Shown piece by piece: positions 8,234-14,932 of a stretch of 15,488 bases of DNA (position 1 is the stretch's first letter; every line of letters starts with the position of its first letter). Both the position numbers and the translations under genes were made by a program. A model generated the notes under the pieces. It made no database searches. It was not told the DNA's origin and worked only from the letters and a program-made list of their open reading frames with translations. The stretch comes from DATLYB01 sp964502525 (GTDB taxonomy: Bacteria; Bacteroidota; Bacteroidia; Chitinophagales; CAIOSU01). The DNA is taken from the NCBI GenBank assembly GCA_964502525.1, contig CAZCXH010000118.1:1-15488 (forward strand), written 5' to 3'.

Positions 8234-9313
8234 ATGAAAACACCACTCAAACTCTTATCCCTTTTGGTTTTGGCAGTTGCCCTCCATGTTGAAGGGCTTG
8301 CGCAAGACCCGCATTTTTCACAATATAATGCGACTCCTCTGAATATCAATCCCGCGATGACGGGCATGTTCAACGGCAATTACCGCATCGCGGCCATCTA
8401 CCGCAGCCAGTGGAACAGCATCCTGGGAAGCAACGAGCTGGACAAGGCGGGTGTGCCCATGTTCCGCACCACCTCCGCATCCTTTGACATGAGGGTTGGC
8501 ATCCCCTCCAATAAGGACGCGTTTGGATTCGGATTAAACTTTATGAATGACGCTGCAGGCGCTGCTGAATTTGGAACAAACGGAATCAGCCTGAACCTCG
8601 CGTATTTGAAGGCGCTTGACCAGCAAGGAAAAAATTTCCTTTCCCTCGGATTCCAGGCAGGCTTGAACTTTCGCAGCGTTAATTACGCCAACCTTCGATT
8701 CGGAGACCAGTTTGACGCTACTGCCGGTGGATTCAATCCTAATCAGCCAACCCAAGATCCGCTTGGTGACGATAATTTCGTGTTTTTTGATTTGGGCGCA
8801 GGTTTGTTCTGGTATTACTTTCCCAAGAAGAGAACTAACTATTGGGCAGGTTTTGCCGCTTCTCATTTAAACCAGCCTAATCAGTCATTCTATGATGGAG
8901 AAACATCAAAGCTTTACATGCGCTTCACAGGATCGGCCGGTCTTCAGGTTCCGCTGGGCGGAAGTCTTGATCTGTTGCCGAGTTTCCTGATCATGAGCCA
9001 GGGTCCGGCTTTCGAAACGCAAATCGGCACTTATATCAAGCTGTTGTTTGAAAGCAACAAGCCGCAGGGCAACGCATTCTATATCGGCCCCTGGTATCGC
9101 ATCGTTCGCGGAGAAAGCAAATCCATCGCCAGCGAAGCGCTGATACTCGCCACGCGGTTTGACTTCGCCAGCTTCAGCCTTGGCTTTGCTTACGACCTCA
9201 ACTTTTCCGAATTAACCGCAGCCACCAACTCAAGGGGCGCATTTGAAGTTTCCGCAATGCACATTGGCTCGTTCAAGAAGAAGCCGAAAGTGATCTACTG
9301 CCCAAGATTCTGA
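8234..9313 (+). CDS. PorP/SprF family T9SS outer-membrane protein
   Basis: 359 residues with a signal peptide (MKTPLKLLSLLVLAVALHVEGLA, cleavage near residue 23/24), followed by the family hallmark DPHFSQYNATPLNINPAMTG and YRSQW. The remainder is rich in alternating hydrophobic and Gly/aromatic stretches as in an outer-membrane beta-barrel; the C-terminus is KKKPKVIYCPRF. Members of this family work with T9SS cargo that has a type B C-terminal domain, helping its secretion or retention at the surface, and are commonly encoded directly downstream of that cargo. Here the gene follows such a cargo gene by 27 bases on the same strand, so the pairing is strongly implied. It may be co-transcribed with the cargo and also have its own short promoter. 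Two tandem stops (TGA TAG, 9311-9316) end the frame, followed by a strong terminator. Specificity for this one cargo is inferred. Confidence 0.92.
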   Translation: MKTPLKLLSLLVLAVALHVEGLAQDPHFSQYNATPLNINPAMTGMFNGNYRIAAIYRSQWNSILGSNELDKAGVPMFRTTSASFDMRVGIPSNKDAFGFGLNFMNDAAGAAEFGTNGISLNLAYLKALDQQGKNFLSLGFQAGLNFRSVNYANLRFGDQFDATAGGFNPNQPTQDPLGDDNFVFFDLGAGLFWYYFPKKRTNYWAGFAASHLNQPNQSFYDGETSKLYMRFTGSAGLQVPLGGSLDLLPSFLIMSQGPAFETQIGTYIKLLFESNKPQGNAFYIGPWYRIVRGESKSIASEALILATRFDFASFSLGFAYDLNFSELTAATNSRGAFEVSAMHIGSFKKKPKVIYCPRF

Positions 9314-9335
9314 TAGCAGAATAAAATATTTAACG

Positions 9336-9364
9336 AAAAAGGCGGATGAAAATCCGCCTTTTTT
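9336..9364. terminator. Bidirectional intrinsic terminator
   Basis: Stem AAGGCGGAT (9339-9347), loop GAAA, stem ATCCGCCTT (9352-9360), with a T run 9359-9364 on the + strand and an A run 9336-9340 that becomes a T run on the - strand. It can therefore end both the porP/sprF-like transcript and the converging DNA glycosylase transcript. The glycosylase stop codon (9363-9365) lies within the T run. Confidence 0.9.
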
Positions 9365-9962
9365 ATTTGCTCACCCATGGATTACCCTTCTCCGTAAATC
9401 TCCACAATCGCTCTGCGTGTTCACCCGCATACTCCACCCCGATTCTTTTGCTTGAAGCAATTAAGCCGCTGCCCAAAGAAATTCCGCGATCTTCCACCCA
9501 AATCATATTACCCAAGAGGTCAAGCCCGGTATAGCGCGTAGTGATGCCAAGAGCCTGGCTCATGCTTCCCGGACCAGCGCACAAATCGCGCTTCAACTCT
9601 TTTTTCTTTCTTCTTTTCAGCATCATCTCAACTCCCTCAACCGGCTCTATAGCCCTTATCAAAACAGCCTGCGGGATGTCTTTCTTGTTGGTGACAATAT
9701 TAAAAAGATGATGGATGCCGTAACATAAGTAAACGTAGGCAGTTCCCCCTCTAGCGTACATAACCTCCGTGCGATTTGTGCGTCTGCCGTTATATGCATG
9801 AGAAGCCCTGTCTTCAATGCCATTATAAGCCTCGGTCTCCACTATCATTCCTCCGGTAACTACCCCATTAAACTTTGTCATCAGGAATTTGCCAAGCAGT
9901 TCCCTGCTGATTTCCACAACGTCATCCCGCAAATAGAAAGAGCGCGGTAATTTTTTTCGCAT
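9363..9962 (-). CDS. mpg: 3-methyladenine DNA glycosylase (AAG/MPG family)
   Basis: Base-excision repair enzyme that removes alkylated purines from DNA. The ATG at 9960-9962 gives 199 residues, normal for the bacterial family; a TTG 12 bases upstream is the only in-frame alternative. By alignment from memory with human AAG, the active-site residues are all kept: catalytic Glu44 in ETEAY, Tyr46, His55 in RASHAY, Tyr78 in GGTAYVYL, Asn88 in HHLFNIV and Arg103 in AVLIRAIEP. No signal peptide is present, as expected for a cytoplasmic repair enzyme. The gene is divergent from the RsmI-like gene and converges on the porP/sprF-like gene with a shared terminator. No adaptive-response gene (such as ada or alkB) is adjacent, so constitutive expression is likely. 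Confidence 0.95.
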   Translation of the reverse strand: MRKKLPRSFYLRDDVVEISRELLGKFLMTKFNGVVTGGMIVETEAYNGIEDRASHAYNGRRTNRTEVMYARGGTAYVYLCYGIHHLFNIVTNKKDIPQAVLIRAIEPVEGVEMMLKRRKKKELKRDLCAGPGSMSQALGITTRYTGLDLLGNMIWVEDRGISLGSGLIASSKRIGVEYAGEHAERLWRFTEKGNPWVSK

Positions 9963-9971
9963 AATGTCAGT

Positions 9972-9979
9972 CAAAATTA
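9972..9979 (-). promoter_or_regulatory. Candidate -7 box for the DNA glycosylase gene
   Basis: On the - strand this reads TAATTTTG, an exact TAnnTTTG match, nine bases before the ATG at 9962. I find no TTG at the expected -33 distance, so the promoter is only half supported. It abuts the -33 element of the divergent promoter. Confidence 0.35.
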
Positions 9980-10010
9980 TTTGTTGATTGTTGAAAGAGT
10001 TTTAGTTTTC
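9980..10010 (+). promoter_or_regulatory. Candidate promoter for the RsmI-like methylase
   Basis: TTTG at 9980-9983, a 19-base spacer and TAGTTTTC at 10003-10010 (one mismatch to TAnnTTTG). The spacing is close to ideal for Bacteroidota. The TTG start at 10019 is eight bases further on, so the leader would be very short or absent. Confidence 0.4.
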
Positions 10011-10018
10011 GGGGCGAA

Positions 10019-10738
10019 TTGAAAAACTCCAAGAAAGCGGGCATCCTCTATCTTATCCCGTCACCACTCGGTGAAGATGCAGATGATTTCCTGTCTGACA
10101 ATGTTAAGGAAATCGTATTCGGATTAAAGCATTTTATTGTAGAGAAGGAAAAGACCGCAAGGCACATCCTGAAATCCTTGGGATACCCTCATTCGTTCGA
10201 CAATGTTGATCTGAATGAATTGAATGGCCGCACTTCGCTGGAGAAAATGCTTTCTTACATTAACATTCTCACTTCCGGTTATTCAGTTGGTTTGATGTCG
10301 GAAGCTGGCGCGCCCTGCATTGCAGATCCCGGTGAACAGTTTGTCAACCTTGCACACCAATGCGGAATAAAAGTTGTCCCTCTGACGGGACCATCAGCAA
10401 TCATGCTCGCGCTGATGGCTTCGGGCGTTGGCGCAAACAACTTTGCCTTTCGCGGATACCTTCCGGTGAAACCGCAGGAAAGAAGGAAACGTATTGTGGA
10501 ACTTGAACGATTGTCGCGCAAGCATGACGAAGCGCAGATTTTCATAGAAACGCCTTACCGGAATGCCCAGCTTTTCGATGAAATCCTGAAAGCATGCTTG
10601 GATGATACGCTGCTCTGTGTTGCTCGGGAAATCACGCAGTCGGGCGAATACATCATGACCATGCCCATCAGCAAATGGCGCAAGGTAAAAGTGAGCCTTC
10701 ACAAACGCCCAACAGTGTTTATCCTGTGCGCAAAGTAA
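10019..10738 (+). CDS. RsmI-like SAM-dependent methyltransferase (tetrapyrrole methylase fold)
   Basis: 239 residues. The only upstream start before an in-frame stop (9992) is the TTG at 10019, so a TTG start is proposed. The protein has the tetrapyrrole (corrin/porphyrin) methylase fold of RsmI, which 2'-O-methylates a cytidine in 16S rRNA. Visible motifs: YLIPSPLGE at the N-terminus (11-19), SEAGAPCIADPG (94-105), VPLTGPSA (120-127), FRGYLPVKPQERR (144-156), IFIETPYRN (174-182) and LLCVAREIT (198-206). Typical RsmI has TPIGN, D-A-G-T-P and E-S-x-H-R at the matching places, so this looks like a second, Bacteroidota-type branch rather than canonical RsmI. The SAM pocket seems intact; the actual substrate (rRNA or other) cannot be told from sequence. 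It converges with the PspC gene, 62 bases apart, with no clear terminator between. Confidence 0.85.
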   Translation: MKNSKKAGILYLIPSPLGEDADDFLSDNVKEIVFGLKHFIVEKEKTARHILKSLGYPHSFDNVDLNELNGRTSLEKMLSYINILTSGYSVGLMSEAGAPCIADPGEQFVNLAHQCGIKVVPLTGPSAIMLALMASGVGANNFAFRGYLPVKPQERRKRIVELERLSRKHDEAQIFIETPYRNAQLFDEILKACLDDTLLCVAREITQSGEYIMTMPISKWRKVKVSLHKRPTVFILCAK

Positions 10739-10800
10739 CCCAAAGAACGATTTGTTTCGTGAATAACGTCCGTTCTCATTGCGGAAAAAAATTAATCGGC

Positions 10801-13017
10801 TCATTTACTCGGTTTCATAGACGAAAAGCCCGTTACGTCAGACGAAATTTTCGGCAGCCCTTTGTAAAGTATCTCGCTTGCGCCATTGGCTTCCGCATTC
10901 AGTTCTTTAGACACGTTCATCTCTGCTTTGCTGGCGCCATTTACTTTGATGTTACAGTTCTCTGCCTCATAGCCGAAAGCTTTCAGCCTGGAAGCGCCAT
11001 TCACCGCAGCATCCAGTCCGGTGCCTGCGCCCGAAAGCGTTACCGATGATGCGCCCGAAGCCTCCACGCTTAGTTGCCTGAAGGATGATTTCATGTCAAC
11101 CTCGCTGGCACCTGAGGCTTCAAGGCGAAGATCATCGCCTTCAAAGCCGGACACCACCGCATGGTTGGCTCCGGAAATTTCAAGGCTCGTCAGGGCGGGC
11201 ATCGTCACCCGCACCGTGCCGCGTCCTTCCCTATGGAACATTCTCGGCTTGCTGCCGGTGTCAATCTTCAGTCGCTCACCGCTCCTGCTCACCTCGATGT
11301 TGTCAGCAAAGCGCTGGTTGCCATCTGTGGAGATGCGGTATTCGCTGCCCTGCCTGATCTCAATGTTGAATGCCCCCTCGGCAACGATCCTGCTGAAATC
11401 GCTGAAATCGAATTCACGGCTCACCTTTCCTGCGGGAAAACCGGAATCATCCCCTTCGCGTACAGTAAAATCACAGTCGAGGCAGGTAAGCCCTGCGGGC
11501 ATCATCGCCCATGTGTGTCCGATCATGTCGCCATCGTAGGTATCGGTTACATTTTTTATATCATAAATAATATCGCCAACGCCTCTGCTGATGAACACCG
11601 CTTTCCCTTCGGGCACTTTCAGCGTCAGTTGAATTTTTTGCCCGCGGAAATGATGATCCATGGGAAACGCGAAGTGCTGTGCAAAGCGCAGGACGGAATC
11701 CTCCTGCGAGATATTGTAGGCAACGGCTTCAGCGCGCCCCAATGCGTTAGCGCGGTTTCTTCCGTGCGAGTTTGCTTCCTGCAACAATTGGAAATCACCT
11801 GTAAGACTTTTCACAATGTCGAACTTTATCCTTCCGGTAACGTGATATGCAGAGTCAACGGATGTGAAATATCCTTCATTAAAAAATTCCACTCCTTCTT
11901 TGCCATCGGGCAATGGTTCCATGCTGCTATCGAGAAAGAATGTGTCGGATGACGGCTGGGCGATGGGAATCTCGGTGCGCACGGTATCCTCCGCCCTGAA
12001 ATCACTGCCCGTCTTCAGCCCGGTGAACAGCACCAGTCCCAGCCCTATCAGCCACATCCCGAACAGGCTTACGCCCAGCCCCTTCACCCTGCGCCTGCGC
12101 CCCATCAGCATGTGAAAGCCAAGCATCGTCAGCACGAGCGCTGGTATGCCGATAACCAGCACGATGCCAAGCAGCCCGAGAAAAACAATCGTCTGGCTGC
12201 CGAAAAACAACGGATGCAGCGATGCGATGGAAAACCCGTCAACATAAGCGGGAAACGTGACGGCAACCGCCAGCGAGATGATGATAACCAGTCCGAGTAG
12301 GATGATGAGGATTGCAGCGATCTTGAAAACGAACTTGATTGCGAATACGCAAATTCCAATCACCAGTTCGATAAGGCTGCTGAAAAAATTCCCGGCCTTT
12401 TTTGTTCCTTCCTTTGCATCAATATTGCTGATGCGGTCTTTCAGGTCGTTCAGATCATCCTTGATGGTTTTTTCAATGTTCGAGATGTTGATCCGTTCCC
12501 CGCGCATCTGCAATTTTTCGGAAGCGGTCTTTGCCTCCGGCACGATGAGCCATAAAATAATATATATGAGAATGGGGCTTCCGAAGCTGAAGATGACTGC
12601 CAGTACAAAGGCGAGCCGAAACCATAGCGGGTCTTCAATTCCAAGATAAGCGCTGGCTCCCGAGCAGATGCCGGCAACCACTTTATCATCAGGGTCGCGG
12701 AACAGCCTTCTCATCGCCCTTCGTTCTCCGGCAGACTGTCCTTCCTGTTCGCCCATCGCGTCAAAATCTTCCGGCTTGCCCATGTGCGCGATCATGTCAT
12801 CCACATCGGCAATGGTGATCACCTGCTTCCTGTCATTCAGCTTTTCATTGAACACTTCGGCAATGCGCGCCTCGATGTCGGCAATGATTTCCTGTCCGCC
12901 TTCTGCGGAAGAGAAGCGAGCACGGATGTTTTCGAGATAGAGTTTCAGCCTGTCATACGCCAGTTCGTCAATCTGAAAAACCTGTCCGCTGAGGCTGATG
13001 GATACTGTTTTATTCAT
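10801..13017 (-). CDS. PspC-domain membrane protein with C-terminal head GIN (DUF2807) domain
   Basis: 738 residues. Residues 1-86 form a soluble alpha-helical N-terminal region (MNKTVSISLSGQVF...IADIEARIAEVF...MGKPEDF) seen in Bacteroidota PspC proteins. A PspC domain follows (about 104-162: RLFRDPDDKVVAGICSG, GIEDPLWFRLAF, IYIILWLIVPEA), then a short charged helix (181-204), membrane helices near 213-254, 277-303 and 317-334, and a large extracytoplasmic part. The C-terminal third (about 538-735) is a head GIN/DUF2807 domain: FSRIVAEGAFNIEIRQG, then a ladder of SGAN, SGAS, SGAS, NGAS, NGAS, NGAS spaced 18-20 residues apart, which predicts a beta-solenoid. PspC relates to membrane-stress sensing in phage-shock systems; the role of this fusion is unknown. 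It lies 10 bases after padR on the same strand, so it is probably co-transcribed and controlled by PadR. Confidence 0.9.
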   Translation of the reverse strand: MNKTVSISLSGQVFQIDELAYDRLKLYLENIRARFSSAEGGQEIIADIEARIAEVFNEKLNDRKQVITIADVDDMIAHMGKPEDFDAMGEQEGQSAGERRAMRRLFRDPDDKVVAGICSGASAYLGIEDPLWFRLAFVLAVIFSFGSPILIYIILWLIVPEAKTASEKLQMRGERINISNIEKTIKDDLNDLKDRISNIDAKEGTKKAGNFFSSLIELVIGICVFAIKFVFKIAAILIILLGLVIIISLAVAVTFPAYVDGFSIASLHPLFFGSQTIVFLGLLGIVLVIGIPALVLTMLGFHMLMGRRRRVKGLGVSLFGMWLIGLGLVLFTGLKTGSDFRAEDTVRTEIPIAQPSSDTFFLDSSMEPLPDGKEGVEFFNEGYFTSVDSAYHVTGRIKFDIVKSLTGDFQLLQEANSHGRNRANALGRAEAVAYNISQEDSVLRFAQHFAFPMDHHFRGQKIQLTLKVPEGKAVFISRGVGDIIYDIKNVTDTYDGDMIGHTWAMMPAGLTCLDCDFTVREGDDSGFPAGKVSREFDFSDFSRIVAEGAFNIEIRQGSEYRISTDGNQRFADNIEVSRSGERLKIDTGSKPRMFHREGRGTVRVTMPALTSLEISGANHAVVSGFEGDDLRLEASGASEVDMKSSFRQLSVEASGASSVTLSGAGTGLDAAVNGASRLKAFGYEAENCNIKVNGASKAEMNVSKELNAEANGASEILYKGLPKISSDVTGFSSMKPSK

Positions 13018-13027
13018 GGTGGTTGAA

Positions 13028-13378
13028 TTATTTATTTCTGTTTTTAATGGAAACTTTCACGGCATATTCCAGTTCCTTCCACGTAACGTCCAGCTCGTTC
13101 AGGAATTTTTTCCCGAGCGGGGTGAGCTTGTAGTATTTGCGCGGGGGACCCGAAGTGCTTTCCTTCCATGCGTAGCTCAGCATGCCCGCATTTTTCAGAC
13201 GCGTGAGCAGCGGATAAAGCGTTCCTTCCACCACCAGCAGCTTTGCCTCTTTCAGCACCGCAAGAATATCAGATGCGTAAACTTCTTCTTCACCCGCGAT
13301 GGTGGAAAGGATGCAGTACTCCAGGATGCCCTTGCGCATCTGCACCTTCGTGTTGTCAAGATTGAGTGTAACGTCCAT
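13028..13378 (-). CDS. PadR family transcriptional regulator
   Basis: 116 residues from the ATG at 13376-13378. The open frame runs back to 13450, but the added N-terminus (MVLCVAQYSFLS...) is not PadR-like and would overlap the candidate promoter, so the internal ATG is preferred. The winged helix-turn-helix is clear: MRKGILEYCILSTI (14-27), YASDILAVL (34-42), recognition region GTLYPLLTRLKNAGML (52-67) and the wing GPPRKYYKLTPLG (77-89). The short C-terminus after about residue 90 fits the small PadR subfamily that dimerises through one or two helices. It is the first gene of a two-gene operon with the PspC/GIN membrane protein. In Bacteroidota such PadR genes are often paired with PspC genes, and the regulator probably represses its own operon. 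The inducer is unknown. Confidence 0.92.
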   Translation of the reverse strand: MDVTLNLDNTKVQMRKGILEYCILSTIAGEEEVYASDILAVLKEAKLLVVEGTLYPLLTRLKNAGMLSYAWKESTSGPPRKYYKLTPLGKKFLNELDVTWKELEYAVKVSIKNRNK

Positions 13379-13405
13379 GTGTGCGTTGAATAGTAATTGT
13401 TGATG

Positions 13406-13437
13406 CAAAGATATAGACAAAAAACTGTACTGTGCAA
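13406..13437 (-). promoter_or_regulatory. Candidate promoter of the padR-pspC operon
   Basis: Read on the - strand: TTG at 13437-13435, a 21-base spacer, then TATCTTTG at 13413-13406, an exact TAnnTTTG -7 box. A transcript would begin near 13400, giving a leader of about 20 bases before the ATG at 13378 and supporting that start choice. Confidence 0.5.
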
Positions 13438-13447
13438 CACATAGTAC
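13427..13447. promoter_or_regulatory. Candidate PadR operator dyad
   Basis: Inverted repeat GTACT (13427-13431), 11 bases, AGTAC (13443-13447), with further matching TG/CA inside each arm. Its centre (13437) falls on the putative -33 element of the padR promoter, so a bound dimer would block RNA polymerase. Dyads of similar form and spacing are, from memory, known for other PadR regulators. A 5+5 arm match alone could be chance. Confidence 0.4.
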
Positions 13448-13566
13448 CATCTATTATCAAATTCCTGTTCTAACTGCCTGAGACAGAGAGAGAAAAATTT
13501 TTCACAAGAACGGGTGTCCTGGCGGAACAATTCTTTTGATGAAAAAGTTAAATTTTATCAAATGCC

Positions 13567-13574
13567 TACTTTTG
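13567..13574 (+). promoter_or_regulatory. Candidate -7 box for the 131-residue hypothetical gene
   Basis: TACTTTTG matches TAnnTTTG exactly and lies 16 bases before the ATG at 13591. The nearest TTTG upstream (13535-13538) is 28 bases away, too far for a normal -33 element, so only the -7 half is supported. Confidence 0.35.
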
Positions 13575-13590
13575 AAAAAAATCTGCTTGA

Positions 13591-13986
13591 ATGGAAACAA
13601 TTACCGAGATGGGCATCATAACCCCTTCAGTTACCAGCGAGCTGCTTGAGCAGGTGGAGGAGAGCAGTTTCACCGTGCTGCATTGCAAATACACCACCTC
13701 ACCTCGATTTACAGGCGGATGGTGGGTGAACATCTGGAATACGAGCCACCTGACCTGTGGCGGTGAAAGCCTGCCGCTGCTGCATGCCATTAACATTCCG
13801 CTTGCACCGCAGAGACACTACCTGAAAAATTTTGGCGATTCGCTTCGGTTTGCTTTATTCTTTCCAAAATTGCCAGCGCATTGGAGCAGGTTTGATTTCA
13901 TTGAGCGGTGCGGCAGCCACAAAGGACTAGTTGCGCGCGGAATCAAACGAAACGGTTCGGGCATTTACAGGGTGACGGTGGCGTAG
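13591..13986 (+). CDS. Conserved-type hypothetical protein, 131 residues
   Basis: I do not recognise a named family, though the core GGWWVNIWNTSHL, LLHAINIPLAPQRHYL and FDFIERC looks like proteins I have seen as uncharacterised in Bacteroidota. No signal peptide or membrane helix is visible, so it is probably cytoplasmic. The first half (residues 1-60) alternates hydrophobic and polar residues as in beta strands; a Trp pair, several aromatic residues and three Cys are spread through the chain; the end (KRNGSGIYRVTV) is a likely last strand. The ATG at 13591 follows an exact -7 box. It is divergent from padR and upstream of a fasciclin gene (169 bases away) but not obviously in an operon with either. 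Codon usage is like its neighbours, with no sign of transfer. Confidence 0.75.
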   Translation: METITEMGIITPSVTSELLEQVEESSFTVLHCKYTTSPRFTGGWWVNIWNTSHLTCGGESLPLLHAINIPLAPQRHYLKNFGDSLRFALFFPKLPAHWSRFDFIERCGSHKGLVARGIKRNGSGIYRVTVA

Positions 13987-14155
13987 AATAACTTAGAATA
14001 CATCTCGTTCCTTGAGAAATCCGACATCTTCCGGTATAAAAACCAGGTTGAGGAACCTCCCTTGAAAACTGACAAATCTCACCGCGTTAAATGACTTTCA
14101 TCATCAGTTAAGCGTTATGCTTGCATAATCTTTCATGCACTAAAAAAACCCAGCC

Positions 14156-14722
14156 ATGAAAACACAAAGATTCATTTTGATTCTTGCACTTGCAATAGGA
14201 ATATTCGCTTCATGCAACCCCGGTGAGCAGGCTGCGCAGCAAACCGTGGACACAACCACTGAGGAAGCCGCTCCAGCCGGAGGCGGACAGGCAAGCGTTA
14301 AAGATGACGAGTCTCAAAAGGACATCGTGAAGGTGGCGGCCGGCTCTGCCGACCACTCCACGCTTGTTGCAGCCCTGAAAGCGGCAAATCTTGTGGATGC
14401 GCTTGCCAATGCCGGACCGTTCACGGTTTTTGCGCCAACCAATGAAGCATTTGACAAACTTCCCGCTGGCACGGTTGACAATCTTTTAAAGCCGGAGAAC
14501 ATAGACCAACTGAAGAACGTATTGCAATTTCATGTAACACCCGGAGTTTATAAAGCGGAAAGCCTGAAAGACGGTCAAAAACTCGGAATGGTTAATGCTC
14601 AAAACGCAACGGTGAGCGTAAAAGACGGCAAGGTGCAGATCAATGGGATAAATGTGGTTGCTTCAGTGAGGGCATCCAACGGCATCATCCACGTTATTGA
14701 TGCGGTGATGCTGCCTCAATAA
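14156..14722 (+). CDS. Fasciclin-domain lipoprotein
   Basis: 188 residues. The N-terminus MKTQRFILILALAIGIFASC is a lipoprotein signal with lipobox F-A-S-C and the lipidated Cys at position 20. The residues after it (NPGEQ) are not the Asp/Glu-rich signal that sends Bacteroidota lipoproteins to the cell surface, so inner-leaflet placement is as likely. A low-complexity Ala/Gly/Glu/Thr linker (21-55) leads to one fasciclin (FAS1) domain (about 56-188): STLVAALKAANLVDAL, the H1 motif FTVFAPTNEAFDKLP (89-103), VLQFHVTPG (122-130) with the conserved His, and the H2 motif NGIIHVIDAVMLP (175-187). Single-FAS1 proteins are linked to adhesion or stress in various bacteria; the exact role here is unknown. 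I see no clean promoter box upstream. The stop is only three bases from the stop of the converging gene. Confidence 0.93.
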   Translation: MKTQRFILILALAIGIFASCNPGEQAAQQTVDTTTEEAAPAGGGQASVKDDESQKDIVKVAAGSADHSTLVAALKAANLVDALANAGPFTVFAPTNEAFDKLPAGTVDNLLKPENIDQLKNVLQFHVTPGVYKAESLKDGQKLGMVNAQNATVSVKDGKVQINGINVVASVRASNGIIHVIDAVMLPQ

Positions 14723-14725
14723 GCA

Positions 14726-14932
14726 CTACAGCGAAACCGTGTCTTCCTTTGAAAGCTTCAGGTTTTGCTGGAACTCATCCATCGGCATATCAACCCTGTT
14801 TTGGCGCTTATAGTCGTTGAGTACAGCGCGATAGTGATTCACCAGTTCCTGAAGATTGTTGATTTGCGCCTGGATACTGATAATCCTCGATTCAAAATAA
14901 CCGAGGATGTTGTTATTGTTATTGTCTTGCAT
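14726..14932 (-). CDS. Small coiled-coil hypothetical protein, 68 residues
   Basis: ATG at 14930-14932, TAG at 14726-14728. The chain begins with an Asn run (MQDNNNNNILGY), then a heptad-like helix (FESRIISIQAQINNLQELV, continuing to about residue 45) and a polar tail. It could form a small coiled-coil oligomer; no function is suggested. An overlapping + strand frame (14765-14962) is less protein-like, with a hydrophobic stretch lacking any family features, so I prefer the - strand. It converges on the fasciclin gene with three bases between stops and no room for a terminator. No standard -7 box is upstream; the nearest, TAATTTG, is one base short. Confidence 0.55.
   Translation of the reverse strand: MQDNNNNNILGYFESRIISIQAQINNLQELVNHYRAVLNDYKRQNRVDMPMDEFQQNLKLSKEDTVSL

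Noticed and set aside
10739..10800. Hairpin TCCG...CGGA between the RsmI-like and PspC genes as a terminator
   Set aside because: The stem has only four base pairs, the loop is long, and no T run follows on the + strand.
11161..11952. 263-residue open frame on the + strand inside the PspC gene
   Set aside because: It overlaps a gene with clear PspC and GIN domains on the other strand and shows no domain or signal of its own.
13379..13450. Extended N-terminus of the PadR gene
   Set aside because: The added residues do not resemble PadR proteins and the stretch contains the promoter box and dyad.
14126..14134. TAATCTTTC as the -7 box of the fasciclin gene
   Set aside because: Two mismatches to TAnnTTTG, or one extra base, and no properly spaced TTTG upstream.
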